Made by a program: the position numbers and the translations under genes | NCBI RefSeq assembly: GCF_014652215.1 | Contig: NZ_BMYJ01000004.1 | Span: forward strand, 186,001-250,000 | Origin: Neogemmobacter tilapiae | GTDB lineage: Bacteria; Pseudomonadota; Alphaproteobacteria; Rhodobacterales; Rhodobacteraceae | Reading direction: 5' to 3' | DNA: 64,000 nucleotides | Shown here: piece by piece, positions 27,700 to 36,122 of the stretch | Numbering within the stretch: position 1 is the first letter of the stretch | Layout: every line of letters starts with the position of its first letter | The notes under the pieces: model-generated | What the model was told of the DNA's origin: nothing | The model's input: the letters and a program-made list of their open reading frames with translations, nothing else | Databases searched by the model: none

Positions 27700-30676
27700 A
27701 ACCCAATACGCCATCACACCGCGCGCAAACCCCCGCGTGTTTATGCGTCCCAACATCCGGCAACACCTTCCAGCAGCGTTCGCATTTTGTGCCGGGGGCC
27801 ATCTGGAACAGCACGGCCACCTCCGGCACATCGCCCAGGCTGAAGGCCCCTTCCGGGGCGATGGCGTCCGACACCAAAATATCGCTGGTGATGCACAGAT
27901 CGGCAAAGGCGACGCTGCCCAGCAGCGATTTCATCGCCGGGGTCACATGCACGGCGGGGGCGGCTTCCAAAGACGAACCGATGATCTTGGCCGTCCGCTG
28001 GACCTCCAAAGCCCCGGTCACGACACGCCGCACGGCGCGGATGTCGTCCCATTTCGCGGCCAGCCCCGCATCCAGCCATTCCGCTGGCGTTTCCGGCATG
28101 TCCACCAGATGCACCGAGGACTCCTCGCCCGGATAGCGTTCCAGCCAGACTTCCTCCATCGTGAAGACCAGAATGGGCGCAAGCCATGTGGTCAGGCGGT
28201 GGAACAGGATGTCGAGCACCGTGCGCGCCGAACGCCGCGTGTGGCTTTCCGGGCCGTCGCAATAGAACGCATCGCGGCGGATGTCGAAATAGAGCGCGGA
28301 AAGGTCGGTCGAGGCAAAGGTGAACAGCTTTTGGAACACGCCTTGGAAGTCATACTGCGCATAGCCTTCGCGCACCTGCTGATCCAGTTCGGCCAGACGG
28401 TGCAGCACCCAGCGTTCCAGTTCCGGCATGTCCTTGACGGCCACCTTTTCGGCATCCGTAAAGCCCGAAAGGTTGCCCAGCAGGAAGCGCAGGGTGTTGC
28501 GCAGGCGGCGGTAGCTGTCGGCCGTCCCTTTCAGGATTTCCTTACCGATGCGCAAGTCCACCGTGTAGTCGGCCTGCGCCACCCAAAGGCGCAGAATGTC
28601 GGCACCGTATTCGTCGATCACCTGTTGCGGGGCCACCGTGTTGCCCAGCGACTTGGACATTTTCATGCCCTTTTCATCCAGCGTGAAGCCGTGGGTCAGC
28701 ACGCCGCGATAGGGGGCGCGGCCCTTGGTGCCGCAGGCTTGCAGCATCGAGGAATGGAACCATCCGCGATGCTGATCGGTGCCCTCAAGATACAGATCGG
28801 CCAGACCGTCCGACGAACCATCGGCGCGGTCGCGCAGAACGAAGGCATGGGTGGAGCCGGAATCGAACCAGACATCCAGCACGTCAAAGACCTGTTCATA
28901 TTGCGATGGGTCCACAAGGCCCGTCAGGATGCGGTCTTTGAAACCTTGCACAAACCAGACATCGGCGGATTCTTTTTCAAAGGCGTCGATGATGCGGGCG
29001 TTCACTTGCGGGTTGCGCAAAAGGAAATCAGGGTCTGTGGGTTTCGCGCCCTTTTTGACAAAACAGGTGAGGGGAACGCCCCAAGCGCGCTGGCGGGACA
29101 GCACCCAATCGGGGCGGGCCTCGATCATGGAATGCAGGCGGTTGCGGCCTGTGGCGGGGGTCCAAGTGACAAGTTGGTTGATGGAATTCAAGGCGCGCTG
29201 GCGGATGGTTTCGCCATAGGTGGTCATGCCGTCGTTCAAGGGTTTGTCGATGGCGACGAACCATTGGGGGGTGTTGCGATAGATGACGGGGGCCTTGGAG
29301 CGCCAAGAATGGGGGTAGGAATGTTTCAGCTTGCCCTTGGCGAAAAGCGCGCCGGTATAGGCCAGTTGCTTGATGACCGAAACGTTGGCGGGGCCTTCCT
29401 TACCATCAGGCAGGATGATGTGCTGCCCGCCGAAAAGCGGCAGGTCGGCGCGGTAAGAGCCGTCGGGTTCGACGTTGTAGGTGAGCGCTTCCGCCAATGC
29501 GCTGGCATGATCAATGTTCCGAAGGATAGCCCATTTTGCTGTCTCCTTAACGAACAGATCATAGTCGTCGGCACCATGAGAAGGCGCGGTGTGAACAAAA
29601 CCTGTGCCAGTATCTTCGGTAACAAAATCGGCCGCCAGCACGGGGATCATATAGTTATCAAAGTCCCAGTATCCTTCCGCGCCCTCGCGCCCAGAAAACG
29701 GGTGAGCAAGGACTAGCTCAGACAACTGAGCCGACGAAATCTTATCCAAACGCTCCCATTTAACGACGTCACCCTTTTCAAGAGTCGTTTCTGCAAGCGC
29801 GTCGGCCAAAATCAGGATGTCACCCGATTTTGTGGATGAGTTCTGATTGGCTTCTGTAACCTTGTAAACACCATAGGAAATGGTTGGGTTGAATGCGACG
29901 CCCCGATTGGATGGAATGGTCCAAGGGGTCGTCGTCCAGATGATAATGCTGGCGTCAAACAATTCCTCAATGTCCACAGACTTGGGCACATCAACGGGAT
30001 TGACACCTTCAACCTTAAACCGCACCCAAACCTGATGGCTGGTGTGGTCGTGGTATTCCACCTCGGCCTCGGCCAGTGCGGTTTTCTCGACCGGCGACCA
30101 CATGACGGGTTTCGAGCCCTGATAAAGCGAGCCGTTCATCAGGAACTTCATGAACTCTTCGGCGATGACCGCTTCGGCGTGGTAGTCCATCGTCAGGTAG
30201 GGGCGGTCCCATGCGCCGGTGACGCCCAGGCGTTTGAATTCATCGCGCTGGACGTCGATCCAGCCTTCGGCGAATTTTCGGCATTCCTGGCGGAAGGCGA
30301 CGGTATCGACGTTGTCTTTGTTCAGGCCCTTGGCGCGGTATTGCTCCTCGATCTTCCATTCGATGGGCAGGCCGTGGCAATCCCAGCCGGGGATATAGCG
30401 GGCATCCTTGCCCATCATCTGCTGGGAACGGACGACCATATCCTTGAGTATCTTGTTCAGGGCATGGCCGATGTGAAGATGGCCGTTGGCATAGGGGGGG
30501 CCGTCGTGAAGGGTAAAGGGTGTACGGCCCGGTTTCTGGCGAAGGCGGTCATAGACGCCAAGGCGCTGCCAGCGGGCGAGCCAGTCGGGTTCGCGCTGGG
30601 GAAGGCCTGCGCGCATGGGGAATTGGGTTTCGGGCAGAAAGACGGTGTTGGAATAGTCAGGCGTATCGGCGCACAT
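27698..30676 (-). CDS. ileS: Isoleucyl-tRNA synthetase
   Basis: Class Ia synthetase of 992 residues that charges tRNA-Ile and edits mischarged valine. HIGH motif in ANGHLHIGHALN (near 64-75), the CP1 editing domain in the middle, KMSKS as KGMKMSKSLGN, an anticodon-binding domain, and a C-terminal zinc finger (CERCW ... CARCD). Bases about 29500-30010, within CP1, have distinctly lower G+C (42-50% in sampled lines against about 65% nearby) while the frame remains intact, suggesting allele replacement. The stop lies inside a REP-like palindrome. Confidence 0.95.
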   Translation of the reverse strand: MCADTPDYSNTVFLPETQFPMRAGLPQREPDWLARWQRLGVYDRLRQKPGRTPFTLHDGPPYANGHLHIGHALNKILKDMVVRSQQMMGKDARYIPGWDCHGLPIEWKIEEQYRAKGLNKDNVDTVAFRQECRKFAEGWIDVQRDEFKRLGVTGAWDRPYLTMDYHAEAVIAEEFMKFLMNGSLYQGSKPVMWSPVEKTALAEAEVEYHDHTSHQVWVRFKVEGVNPVDVPKSVDIEELFDASIIIWTTTPWTIPSNRGVAFNPTISYGVYKVTEANQNSSTKSGDILILADALAETTLEKGDVVKWERLDKISSAQLSELVLAHPFSGREGAEGYWDFDNYMIPVLAADFVTEDTGTGFVHTAPSHGADDYDLFVKETAKWAILRNIDHASALAEALTYNVEPDGSYRADLPLFGGQHIILPDGKEGPANVSVIKQLAYTGALFAKGKLKHSYPHSWRSKAPVIYRNTPQWFVAIDKPLNDGMTTYGETIRQRALNSINQLVTWTPATGRNRLHSMIEARPDWVLSRQRAWGVPLTCFVKKGAKPTDPDFLLRNPQVNARIIDAFEKESADVWFVQGFKDRILTGLVDPSQYEQVFDVLDVWFDSGSTHAFVLRDRADGSSDGLADLYLEGTDQHRGWFHSSMLQACGTKGRAPYRGVLTHGFTLDEKGMKMSKSLGNTVAPQQVIDEYGADILRLWVAQADYTVDLRIGKEILKGTADSYRRLRNTLRFLLGNLSGFTDAEKVAVKDMPELERWVLHRLAELDQQVREGYAQYDFQGVFQKLFTFASTDLSALYFDIRRDAFYCDGPESHTRRSARTVLDILFHRLTTWLAPILVFTMEEVWLERYPGEESSVHLVDMPETPAEWLDAGLAAKWDDIRAVRRVVTGALEVQRTAKIIGSSLEAAPAVHVTPAMKSLLGSVAFADLCITSDILVSDAIAPEGAFSLGDVPEVAVLFQMAPGTKCERCWKVLPDVGTHKHAGVCARCDGVLG

Positions 30677-30831
30677 CGGGGCGGTCCTTAGGGGAAGGGC
30701 AGGGGAAACGGCAAAATCCCGGCAGCGGACCCCAAAGGGATCAACGCGCCGGGCTGGTAATTCGCCGAATGCGGTTCTGGCCGGTCTGCATGGGGCGGGT
30801 TATAGGCGGGCTGGGCAGTGAGGGCAAGGCG

Positions 30832-31986
30832 ATGAAGATGGCGATTGTGGGGGCGGGGGTTGGGGGTCTGGCCTTGGCGGGGTTGCTGGCGGGGCGGGAT
30901 GTGACCTTGGTGGAACGGTTTGCGGCGGCGCGGCCCTTGGGGTCGGGGCTGGTGGTGCAGCCGGTGGGTCTGGCGGTGCTGGATCGGCTGGGGGCGGGCG
31001 ATGCGGCGCGTTCGCTGGGGGCGGTGGTGCGGCGGATGGAGGGGCGGACGGTCGGGGGCCGGGTGGTGCTGGACGTGGCCTATCGGCGGGGGGCTGCGGG
31101 GCTGGCGATGCACCGGGCGAGCCTGTTTCAGGTGCTGTGGGACAGGGTGGGGGCGGCGGGTGTGCCGGTGGTGACGGGGTGTGAGGTGGTTGGGTCGGTG
31201 GTGGACAACGGGCGGTGGTTGCTGCTGGGGAATGGGGAAAGGCTGGGGCCGTTTGATCTGGTGGTGGATGCGAGCGGGGCGGGGTCGAAGCTGTCGCCGT
31301 TGAAAGCGCGGGCCTTGGGCTATGGGGCGGTCTGGGGGCATGTGGTCTGGCCTGAGGGGGCGGAGTTGCCGGAGGATGAATTGCGGCAGTGCTATCGGGG
31401 GGCCAGCCGGATGGCGGGGATCATGCCAGCGGGGTGCCTGCCCGATGATCCAAGGCCAAGGGCGGCGGTGTTCTGGTCGATGAACTTGGCGGAACTGGGG
31501 GCATGGGCGGGGCGCGATCTGGAGGGGTGGAAGGCGGAGGTGCGGGAGCATTGGCCTGCGATGGGGCCGTTTCTGGAGGGGATTACGGCGGTGGGGCAGA
31601 TGACGGCGGCGCGGTATAGCCATGGGAACCTGTGGCGGCCCTATGAACCGGCGCTGGCGTTTATCGGCGACGCGGCGCATCGGGCGAGCCCGCAACTGGG
31701 GCAGGGGGCGAATATGGCTTTGCTGGATGCCTATGCTTTGGCCATCGCTTTGCGGGGGGATGATCCGTTGCGGCAATATGCAAGGCTGCGGCGGTGGCAT
31801 GTGCGGGCCTATCAGGCGCTTTCATGGGCCTTTACCCCGCAATATCAATCGGACAGCCGTATTCTGCCGCCGATCCGCGACCATCTGCTGGCCCCCATTT
31901 CCCGCGCCTTGGGGGTTCGGGGGATCCTGTCAAACCTCGTCTCGGGGGAGATCCTGCCGCCCCTCGCCTCCACCGCCTTTCCCTGA
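30832..31986 (+). CDS. FAD-dependent monooxygenase
   Basis: Flavoprotein of 384 residues of the group A aromatic hydroxylase family. It has the dinucleotide-binding GAGVGGLALAGLLAG at the N-terminus, the middle motif VVDASGAGSKL and the FAD-ribityl motif FIGDAAHRASPQLGQGANMALLDAYALA (about 280-307). These enzymes use NAD(P)H and O2 to hydroxylate a ring substrate, unknown here. ATG 30832 starts exactly at the Rossmann strand. The 3' end overlaps the convergent DUF2339 gene by 57 bp. Confidence 0.85.
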   Translation: MKMAIVGAGVGGLALAGLLAGRDVTLVERFAAARPLGSGLVVQPVGLAVLDRLGAGDAARSLGAVVRRMEGRTVGGRVVLDVAYRRGAAGLAMHRASLFQVLWDRVGAAGVPVVTGCEVVGSVVDNGRWLLLGNGERLGPFDLVVDASGAGSKLSPLKARALGYGAVWGHVVWPEGAELPEDELRQCYRGASRMAGIMPAGCLPDDPRPRAAVFWSMNLAELGAWAGRDLEGWKAEVREHWPAMGPFLEGITAVGQMTAARYSHGNLWRPYEPALAFIGDAAHRASPQLGQGANMALLDAYALAIALRGDDPLRQYARLRRWHVRAYQALSWAFTPQYQSDSRILPPIRDHLLAPISRALGVRGILSNLVSGEILPPLASTAFP

Positions 31987-34629
31987 CCTCTCTGCCGCCC
32001 AGCGGTTCAGCAGGGCGAGGCCGACCAAGGACAGACCCAGCCCAAGGAAGGCCGCGACGCGGGTCAGGCCAGTCAGGCCCGAGGCATCGAGCAGAAAGAC
32101 CTTGGCGATGGTCAGGCCGATCACGCCCATCGCCACCTTGCGATAGGCGGCACTGCCCCGGCGGATCGACAGCCATAGAAGCCCCGCGCCAAGGGCCATG
32201 AGCCAGAGGGTGTAGGAATAAAGCTCGGCCTGTTCGACGAAAGGCAGGGGGATATAGGGCCCGTGCCAGAAGCGGCGGATTTCCAGAAGCGACCAATGCG
32301 CCATCAGGAACAGGCCGAACCAGCGCAGGACAAAGGCCAGACGGCGGGGCATCCAACCCGGCCGTGACAAGAGGAACAGCGCAAGACCGGGCAAGCCATA
32401 GGCCACGATCAGGGTGTTGAACAGCGGCCAGCGGCCAACCCATTCGCCCCAGACCAGCGGGTTGGCCAGCGTCACCGCCAGCAACAACCCCGCCAAACCG
32501 ATGAGGCCCGCCACCCAGCCAAGCAGGCGGCGCACCACGGCCATGGGGCCGGGCAGGGTGGCGCGGCGGAACTGGACGGCCATGATGACGATCCAAGGCA
32601 GGGAAAGCAGGGTCAGGCCCCAGTGGATGCCCTCATCCGGCAGGGCCAGACTGTCGAGCCAGCGAAAGATCAGCACATCGGCCAGAATGGCGGTGCTGGC
32701 GGCCAGAAAGGTTTCCAGCATCAGCCGGGGCGCGGGACGGTCCATCGCGGCGATCAGGTAAAGCGCGGCCCCTGCGCCTGCCAAAGCGCCACCCCAAGCC
32801 AAAAGCAGTTGGGCCAAGGGCGCGTCATAGGCCCAGAACAGGCCGGGATCAAAGGTCAGCCGCAGACCCAGAACGACCACCCCCGCCTGCACCAGCCAGC
32901 CGAGTTCGGGCAGGCGGAAGCGGCGGTCGATTGCTGCGGTGGCGGCCAGAAGGGCGGCCAAGGCCAGCGTCAGGGCGGTTTCGCTGAACAGCACGGCAGC
33001 GGCGTAGGCGATCAGGACAAGGGCCGCGACCGCCGCCCAAGCCATGCGGCGGCGGGGTTCAGCGTCAGAGGCCGCATCGCTGGCCTGTAGCGTGTGGAAG
33101 GCGGCAAAGCCCAGTAGGATGCCCGCCCAAAGCGGTTGGCCCAGCAGGGTGTCGGGCCACCAATGCTGGCCGATCAGGGCCAGAGCCAAGGGCGGCAAAA
33201 GGCTGGACAGGGCGGAATGCGACAGGGCGCCCTTGCGCCGTCCGGTGATCCAAAGGCCAAGGGCGATCAGGGCTGTGCCGATAAAGGGCAAGGCATAGGT
33301 CAGGGGCAGCGCAACCGCGCCGTCTTGGGCGCGGGCGTCCAGCACGGGCCAAAGGGCGGCGTGCAGGCCAAGGGAATTGTCGGGGGAAATGCCCAGCCTT
33401 GCGACAAAGGCCAAGGCGAAGGGCAAAGCGAGTTCCACAAGACCGGGGGCGCGGTAGGTCCAAAGCGCAAAGACCGGGACGGCAAGGGCGAGCAGGGTAA
33501 AGAGGGCCATGTCGGTGCCCGCATCGGGGGCCGGCAGGGCGGCGAGGGTCAGGGCGGTGACGATCCCCATGCCCAAGGCCAGCAGCACCGGGAAGGGCGG
33601 GTTCTTGCGGCTTTGCCCGCTTGCAACAAGGCCGGGGCCTTGGGTGCGAAGGAGGATTCCGCGTTCGGGGATGGCGGCGGCAAGGGCGGTCAGGGTGATC
33701 AGCAAGAGGGCCAGCCCGGTGCCGCCCGCGCCTGCGGTTTGCAGGGCCAGCCCCGCCACGGTGGCGAGGGCAAGGGCCAGAACGGACATCCAGGCCCAGC
33801 GGCGAAGGCTGTCAACGGCAAGGCCCGTGGCGGCGATCAGGGCGAAATAGGCGTAAAGCGGGTCGGAATTGTCAGCACTGCCGCCGACAAGGAAGGGGGC
33901 GGCGGTGGCCCCGATCAGGCCTGCCGCGCCCAAGAGCGGCGTATGCCGCCAGCCGAGGATAAGGGCCAAGACGGCGGTGGCGGTCAGGCCCGCAAATGTG
34001 GGGAGAGGACCGATGAGGCCGTAAAGATGGCGGGCCGCGAGGATGGCGGCAAACAGCGAGACGATGCCCGCGGCGGAAAGGGTGGAGGGGATGGAATGCC
34101 AAAGCCCGGCATGGTCGCCATGCCGCAGGCGCAGGCGTTCGCCGGTGAAGACAAGGCCAAGGCCAAAGGCCAAGGCAGCCAAGACGCGGACTGGCGGGGG
34201 CAAGAGGCCGCGTTCGACGCCATATTGGACGAAGAAGACCCCGGCCAAGGCAAGCGAGGCGGCGGCGATGGCGAGGATCCAGTTGTCACGCAGCCAAAGG
34301 GTGAAGCGGTCGGCGAGTGTCGGGCCTTTGGGGGGGGGCAGTTGCTGGGCCGGAGGCCCCCCTCCCCATCCCTCCCCCACAGGGGGGGGAGGGGGCGACG
34401 ATGAATCGCTGTCATGTGGGATGGCGGGCTTGGGTGGGGCGTCTCCTCCCCCCTCGTGGGGGAGGATGGGAGGGGGGGCTTGCACGGGGAGGGGTGGTTC
34501 GGCCTTTTCCGCAGGGCTGGTTGCGGGGCGGTTCAGACCGTCCAAGCGGGCTTCAATCCGTTTCAGACGGCGATGCTGGAAAAAGACGGTGATGGCCAAA
34601 CCCAAGACCAGCAGCCAAAGCAATTCCAT
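31930..34629 (-). CDS. DUF2339 polytopic membrane protein
   Basis: Very hydrophobic protein of 899 residues with more than twenty predicted membrane segments, matching DUF2339 (function unknown). An N-terminal helix (MELLWLLVLGLAITVFF) and short coiled coil are followed by a Pro/Gly-rich linker of about 60 residues (about 45-105), then DRFTLWLRDNWILAIAAASLALAGVFFVQYG, the usual family start. The linker is encoded by a C/G-rich palindromic repeat also found outside genes in this window. It may be part of the cell-envelope group with the following ycjF/ycjX genes. Confidence 0.85.
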   Translation of the reverse strand: MELLWLLVLGLAITVFFQHRRLKRIEARLDGLNRPATSPAEKAEPPLPVQAPPPILPHEGGGDAPPKPAIPHDSDSSSPPPPPVGEGWGGGPPAQQLPPPKGPTLADRFTLWLRDNWILAIAAASLALAGVFFVQYGVERGLLPPPVRVLAALAFGLGLVFTGERLRLRHGDHAGLWHSIPSTLSAAGIVSLFAAILAARHLYGLIGPLPTFAGLTATAVLALILGWRHTPLLGAAGLIGATAAPFLVGGSADNSDPLYAYFALIAATGLAVDSLRRWAWMSVLALALATVAGLALQTAGAGGTGLALLLITLTALAAAIPERGILLRTQGPGLVASGQSRKNPPFPVLLALGMGIVTALTLAALPAPDAGTDMALFTLLALAVPVFALWTYRAPGLVELALPFALAFVARLGISPDNSLGLHAALWPVLDARAQDGAVALPLTYALPFIGTALIALGLWITGRRKGALSHSALSSLLPPLALALIGQHWWPDTLLGQPLWAGILLGFAAFHTLQASDAASDAEPRRRMAWAAVAALVLIAYAAAVLFSETALTLALAALLAATAAIDRRFRLPELGWLVQAGVVVLGLRLTFDPGLFWAYDAPLAQLLLAWGGALAGAGAALYLIAAMDRPAPRLMLETFLAASTAILADVLIFRWLDSLALPDEGIHWGLTLLSLPWIVIMAVQFRRATLPGPMAVVRRLLGWVAGLIGLAGLLLAVTLANPLVWGEWVGRWPLFNTLIVAYGLPGLALFLLSRPGWMPRRLAFVLRWFGLFLMAHWSLLEIRRFWHGPYIPLPFVEQAELYSYTLWLMALGAGLLWLSIRRGSAAYRKVAMGVIGLTIAKVFLLDASGLTGLTRVAAFLGLGLSLVGLALLNRWAAERSGKGGGGEGRQDLPRDEV
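34357..34479. repeat. C/G-rich palindromic repeat inside the DUF2339 gene
   Basis: Two inverted copies of an element with core CCCTCCCCATCCCTCCCCC and its complement-like arm lie at 34357-34396 and 34444-34479, both within coding sequence. They encode a Pro/Gly-rich stretch of the DUF2339 protein and keep the reading frame. Another copy is at 38377-38440 between genes. This looks like a mobile REP-type repeat that inserted in frame in a linker. Confidence 0.75.
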
Positions 34630-34681
34630 CGCCTATCCCCCTGTTTGCCCCATTTGCGCCGAAGGGGCCTTGGTTGCCAAG

Positions 34682-35674
34682 TCAGGAATTCCGAACCTCT
34701 TCCCGGTTCCAAAGCCCGGTGAGGGCGCGGCTGACCAGATTGGTGACCTTGGGTTTGGGCAGGGCGACAAAGGGCATGGGGCGGCACAGTTCCATCGCGG
34801 CGACGCCGACGCGGGCGGTGAGGGCGCCGTTGATGACACCCTCGCCAAAGCGGCGGGAGAGGCGCGAGAGGACACCACCACCGGCGAAAGAGCCGATCAT
34901 GTCATCGCCGATGGCGACGGCCCCGGTGGCAATCAGATGGGCAAAGACGCGGCGCAGAAGGCCGAGGCTGCCCAGCGATCCGGAGCGGCCACCGTAGATT
35001 TCGGCCAGACGGCGGATCATGCGGAGATTGGCCCAAAGGGCGGCAGCGACATCGGCGAGGGCCAGGGGGACAAGGGCGGTGACAATGGCGACCTGACGGG
35101 CGGCGGCCTCAATTTCTCGGCGGGCGGCCTGGTCGAGGGGGGCCATGAGTTCGGTTTCGGTGAGGGACAGCAGGGCGTCATGGTCGAAAATCTCAGGGCG
35201 ACGTTCGGTGAGGCGGGCGCGGGGCCAGTCAAGATCAGGGCGGTGGGTGTAGAGACCAAGGATGGCGTCGGTGGCGGCGCGGGCCTTGGGCAGATCATGG
35301 GCCGCCTCGACCGCTTGGCGCAGATGGCCAAGGCGGGACAGGCGGAAGAAGGCGAGGGTCTCACGCGCGGCAAGGAGAAGGGTGACGAGGAGGGCCGCGC
35401 CGACAAGGGCAAAGGCGATCCAGCCCAGAAGGCTGTCGCGCTGAAGAAGGGCGGTGACGAAATCCCAGGCGGCGACGGAGAGGACAAAGGTGGCGAGGGT
35501 GGAAAAGGTCCAGAGGGCGAGGCGGGACAGGGTGGAGCGGCGGCGGGCGGCGGTGGCCATGGCCAGTTGCTGCATGGCGCGGCCCTGAAGGGGGCCCTCG
35601 GGGATGGGGTCGGCGGCGGCGGGGTCGGCCTCACCCTCCCAGTCGATGAGGAGGGGGCGTTTGGGGTCAGTCAT
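34682..35674 (-). CDS. ycjF: TIGR01620/DUF697 membrane protein (YcjF-like)
   Basis: Inner-membrane protein of 330 residues. After a soluble acidic N-terminus (MTDPKRPLLIDWEGEADPA) come two adjacent membrane helices (about 60-120), a helical cytoplasmic part, and the C-terminal DUF697 region (ADVAAALWANLRMIRRLAEIYGGRSGSLG). This is the YcjF partner of the YcjX GTPase-like protein; the pair is stress-linked in E. coli. ATG 35674 overlaps the 3' end of the GNAT gene that separates it from ycjX. Confidence 0.87.
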   Translation of the reverse strand: MTDPKRPLLIDWEGEADPAAADPIPEGPLQGRAMQQLAMATAARRRSTLSRLALWTFSTLATFVLSVAAWDFVTALLQRDSLLGWIAFALVGAALLVTLLLAARETLAFFRLSRLGHLRQAVEAAHDLPKARAATDAILGLYTHRPDLDWPRARLTERRPEIFDHDALLSLTETELMAPLDQAARREIEAAARQVAIVTALVPLALADVAAALWANLRMIRRLAEIYGGRSGSLGSLGLLRRVFAHLIATGAVAIGDDMIGSFAGGGVLSRLSRRFGEGVINGALTARVGVAAMELCRPMPFVALPKPKVTNLVSRALTGLWNREEVRNS

Positions 35675-36122
35675 GGGCGGCGTCCTTGGGGCGGGACCAG
35701 ACGAGGCAAAGGTCGGGCAGGTTTTCCTCATTCAACGCGCCATCGGTTTCGCGGGCGGTGGTGAAACCGTGGCGGAGATAGAAGCGCTGGGCGGCAAGAT
35801 TGGCCTGAAAGCACCAGCAGGTGAGATGGGGTTCGCGCTGTTGGGCGTCTTGGAGGAGAAGGGCGCCGAGGCCCATGTTGCGGGCCGGGGGGGCGACGTA
35901 AAGCGCGCCGATCAGGCCGCGATCCATGGCGAGGAAGGCAAGGGGTTTGGTGTCTTCGGCGACGCGGACGGTTTGGGTGTGGATGAGGTTGCGCAGGAAA
36001 ACGCGGTCTTCGTCGGGGGTGTGGAGCTTGGGCATCCAAGGGGTTTCATCGAGCCAAGCACGCAGGATGGCGGCCAAGGCCGGGGCGTCGTCGGGGCGGG
36101 CGTCGCGGAGGGTGGGGGTCAC
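35667..36122 (-). CDS. GNAT-family N-acetyltransferase
   Basis: Acetyl-CoA-dependent N-acetyltransferase of 151 residues: N-terminal RDARPDDAPALAAILRAWLDETPW, acetyl-CoA loop ALYVAPPARNMGLGALLL (the usual R/Q-x2-G-x-G is here ARNMGLG) and C-terminal NLAAQRFYLRHGF. A GTG start at 36122 overlaps the ycjX stop (GTGA); the longer frame upstream is antisense-like shadow. It sits between ycjX and ycjF and is probably translated with them. Substrate unknown. Confidence 0.85.
   Translation of the reverse strand: MTPTLRDARPDDAPALAAILRAWLDETPWMPKLHTPDEDRVFLRNLIHTQTVRVAEDTKPLAFLAMDRGLIGALYVAPPARNMGLGALLLQDAQQREPHLTCWCFQANLAAQRFYLRHGFTTARETDGALNEENLPDLCLVWSRPKDAAHD

Noticed and set aside
33136-35764. 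Long plus-strand ORFs over DUF2339 and ycjF
   Set aside because: Gly/Gln/Lys-rich shadows of membrane-protein genes on the minus strand.
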